A DNA stretch of 64,000 nt from Methanoregulaceae archaeon (GTDB lineage Bacteria > Armatimonadota > Fimbriimonadia > Fimbriimonadales > Fimbriimonadaceae), in assembly GCA_020850325.1 (NCBI GenBank), contig JADZEW010000013.1, forward strand, positions 1 to 64,000, in the 5' to 3' direction. The translations under genes and the position numbers were made by a program. Numbering within the stretch: position 1 is the stretch's first letter; every line of letters starts with the position of its first letter. Shown here one piece after another: positions 61,722-64,000 of the stretch. The notes under the pieces are model-generated. The model was not told where the DNA came from. It saw nothing but the letters and a program-made list of their open reading frames with translations, and did not search any database.

Positions 61722-61748
61722 TTAGCAGTCCTATCACGGGACTGCTAA
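61722..61748 (+). promoter_or_regulatory. CIRCE-type HrcA operator before groES
   Basis: A perfect inverted repeat TTAGCAGTC-N9-GACTGCTAA begins one base after the PBP2 stop and 27 bases before groES. The consensus half-site is TTAGCACTC. Here the seventh base is changed symmetrically in both halves, keeping the palindrome. It should repress groESL through HrcA when unfolded protein is scarce. Confidence 0.85.
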
Positions 61749-61775
61749 CACTCGACACAAAGGAGCGCTAATCGA

Positions 61776-62066
61776 ATGAGCAATCTCAAGCCCCTCGGCG
61801 ACAAAGTCGTCGTTCAACTGATTGAATCCGAAGACAAGACCGCGTCGGGCATCTACTTGCCAGACTCGGCGAAGAAGAAGCCTCAGACCGGCACGGTCAT
61901 CGCGACCGGCAACGGCCGCGTGCTCGACAACGGCGAGCGCAACACGCTCACCGTCCAGGTCGGCGACACGGTGCTGTTCAGCAAGTACGGCGGCAACGAA
62001 GTCACGATCGACGGCGAGGACTACACGATCCTCGACGAAGAGCAGATTTACGCTGTGATCGGCTAA
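61776..62066 (+). CDS. groES: Co-chaperonin GroES
   Basis: 96 aa. [33 protein letters not shown], then [24 protein letters not shown], the mobile loop and barrel of GroES. AAAGGAGCG precedes the ATG. It caps GroEL for protein folding. It is separated from groEL by an inserted small gene and 490 bases. Confidence 0.97.
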   Translation: MSNLKPLGDKVVVQLIESEDKTASGIYLPDSAKKKPQTGTVIATGNGRVLDNGERNTLTVQVGDTVLFSKYGGNEVTIDGEDYTILDEEQIYAVIG

Positions 62067-62076
62067 GGCCGAGCGA

Positions 62077-64000
<1,924 letters not shown>

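Overview
The window is about 64 kb of a GC-rich, gene-dense bacterial chromosome. It carries no phage head, integrase, transposase or CRISPR genes. Three secreted proteins end in a VPEPATM-type PEP-CTERM sorting tail, a pilin cluster encodes prepilins with GFTLVEI-like cleavage sites, and menaquinone is made by the futalosine route (mqnD). IspG, CdaA/CdaR and a bacterial translin homologue are also present. This mixture fits Armatimonadota, perhaps Fimbriimonadia. That placement is inferred from gene content and was not tested by a search.

Layout. 0.1-3.1 kb: a DUF4139-like secreted protein, a GxxExxY gene with a long upstream hairpin, and mqnD. 3.1-6.0 kb: a tight operon of DUF6916, three tail-collar (MdpB-like) proteins, a Tat-exported protein and a GNAT enzyme. 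6.0-14.8 kb: a GH43-like protein, a hybrid histidine kinase, a sugar-dehydrogenase-like propeller with Ig-like repeats, a YgfZ homologue and two envelope proteins. 14.9-18.5 kb: glycosyltransferase, heparinase-like lyase and a membrane protein. 18.5-22.3 kb: pheA, diverging from cdaA-cdaR-GNAT. 22.4-31.5 kb: DUF1080, a BMP lipoprotein, ispG, an HlyD-like protein, an esterase, a fused 2-oxoacid dehydrogenase E1 and rsgA. 31.7-36.2 kb: an S9 peptidase, GH4 and a small membrane protein.

36.2-37.1 kb is the most unusual stretch. About 900 nt without a credible protein gene is full of hairpins and has a tRNA-Met(CAU)-like gene embedded in it on the minus strand. It resembles, in size and layout only, the giant ornate RNAs GOLLD and ROOL.

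37.2-41.0 kb: type IV pilus-like minor and major pilins, closed by intrinsic terminators. 41.3-55.1 kb: an oligopeptide-binding lipoprotein, an M14 carboxypeptidase, three PEP-CTERM proteins, an AlkD-like protein, an alpha-glucan phosphorylase, a SnoaL-like protein, LemA and pyruvate phosphate dikinase. 55.3-57.0 kb: translin, RadC and DUF6941 as an overlapping operon. 57.1-58.4 kb: infC-rpmI-rplT, with infC apparently starting at AUA. 58.4-64 kb: an aldehyde dehydrogenase, PBP2, a CIRCE operator and groES-groEL, split by a small four-helix-bundle gene lying between inverted repeats. groEL runs off the right edge.

Gene starts were adjusted where a ribosome-binding site, family length or neighbouring gene argued for it. 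All functional calls rest on motifs read by eye.
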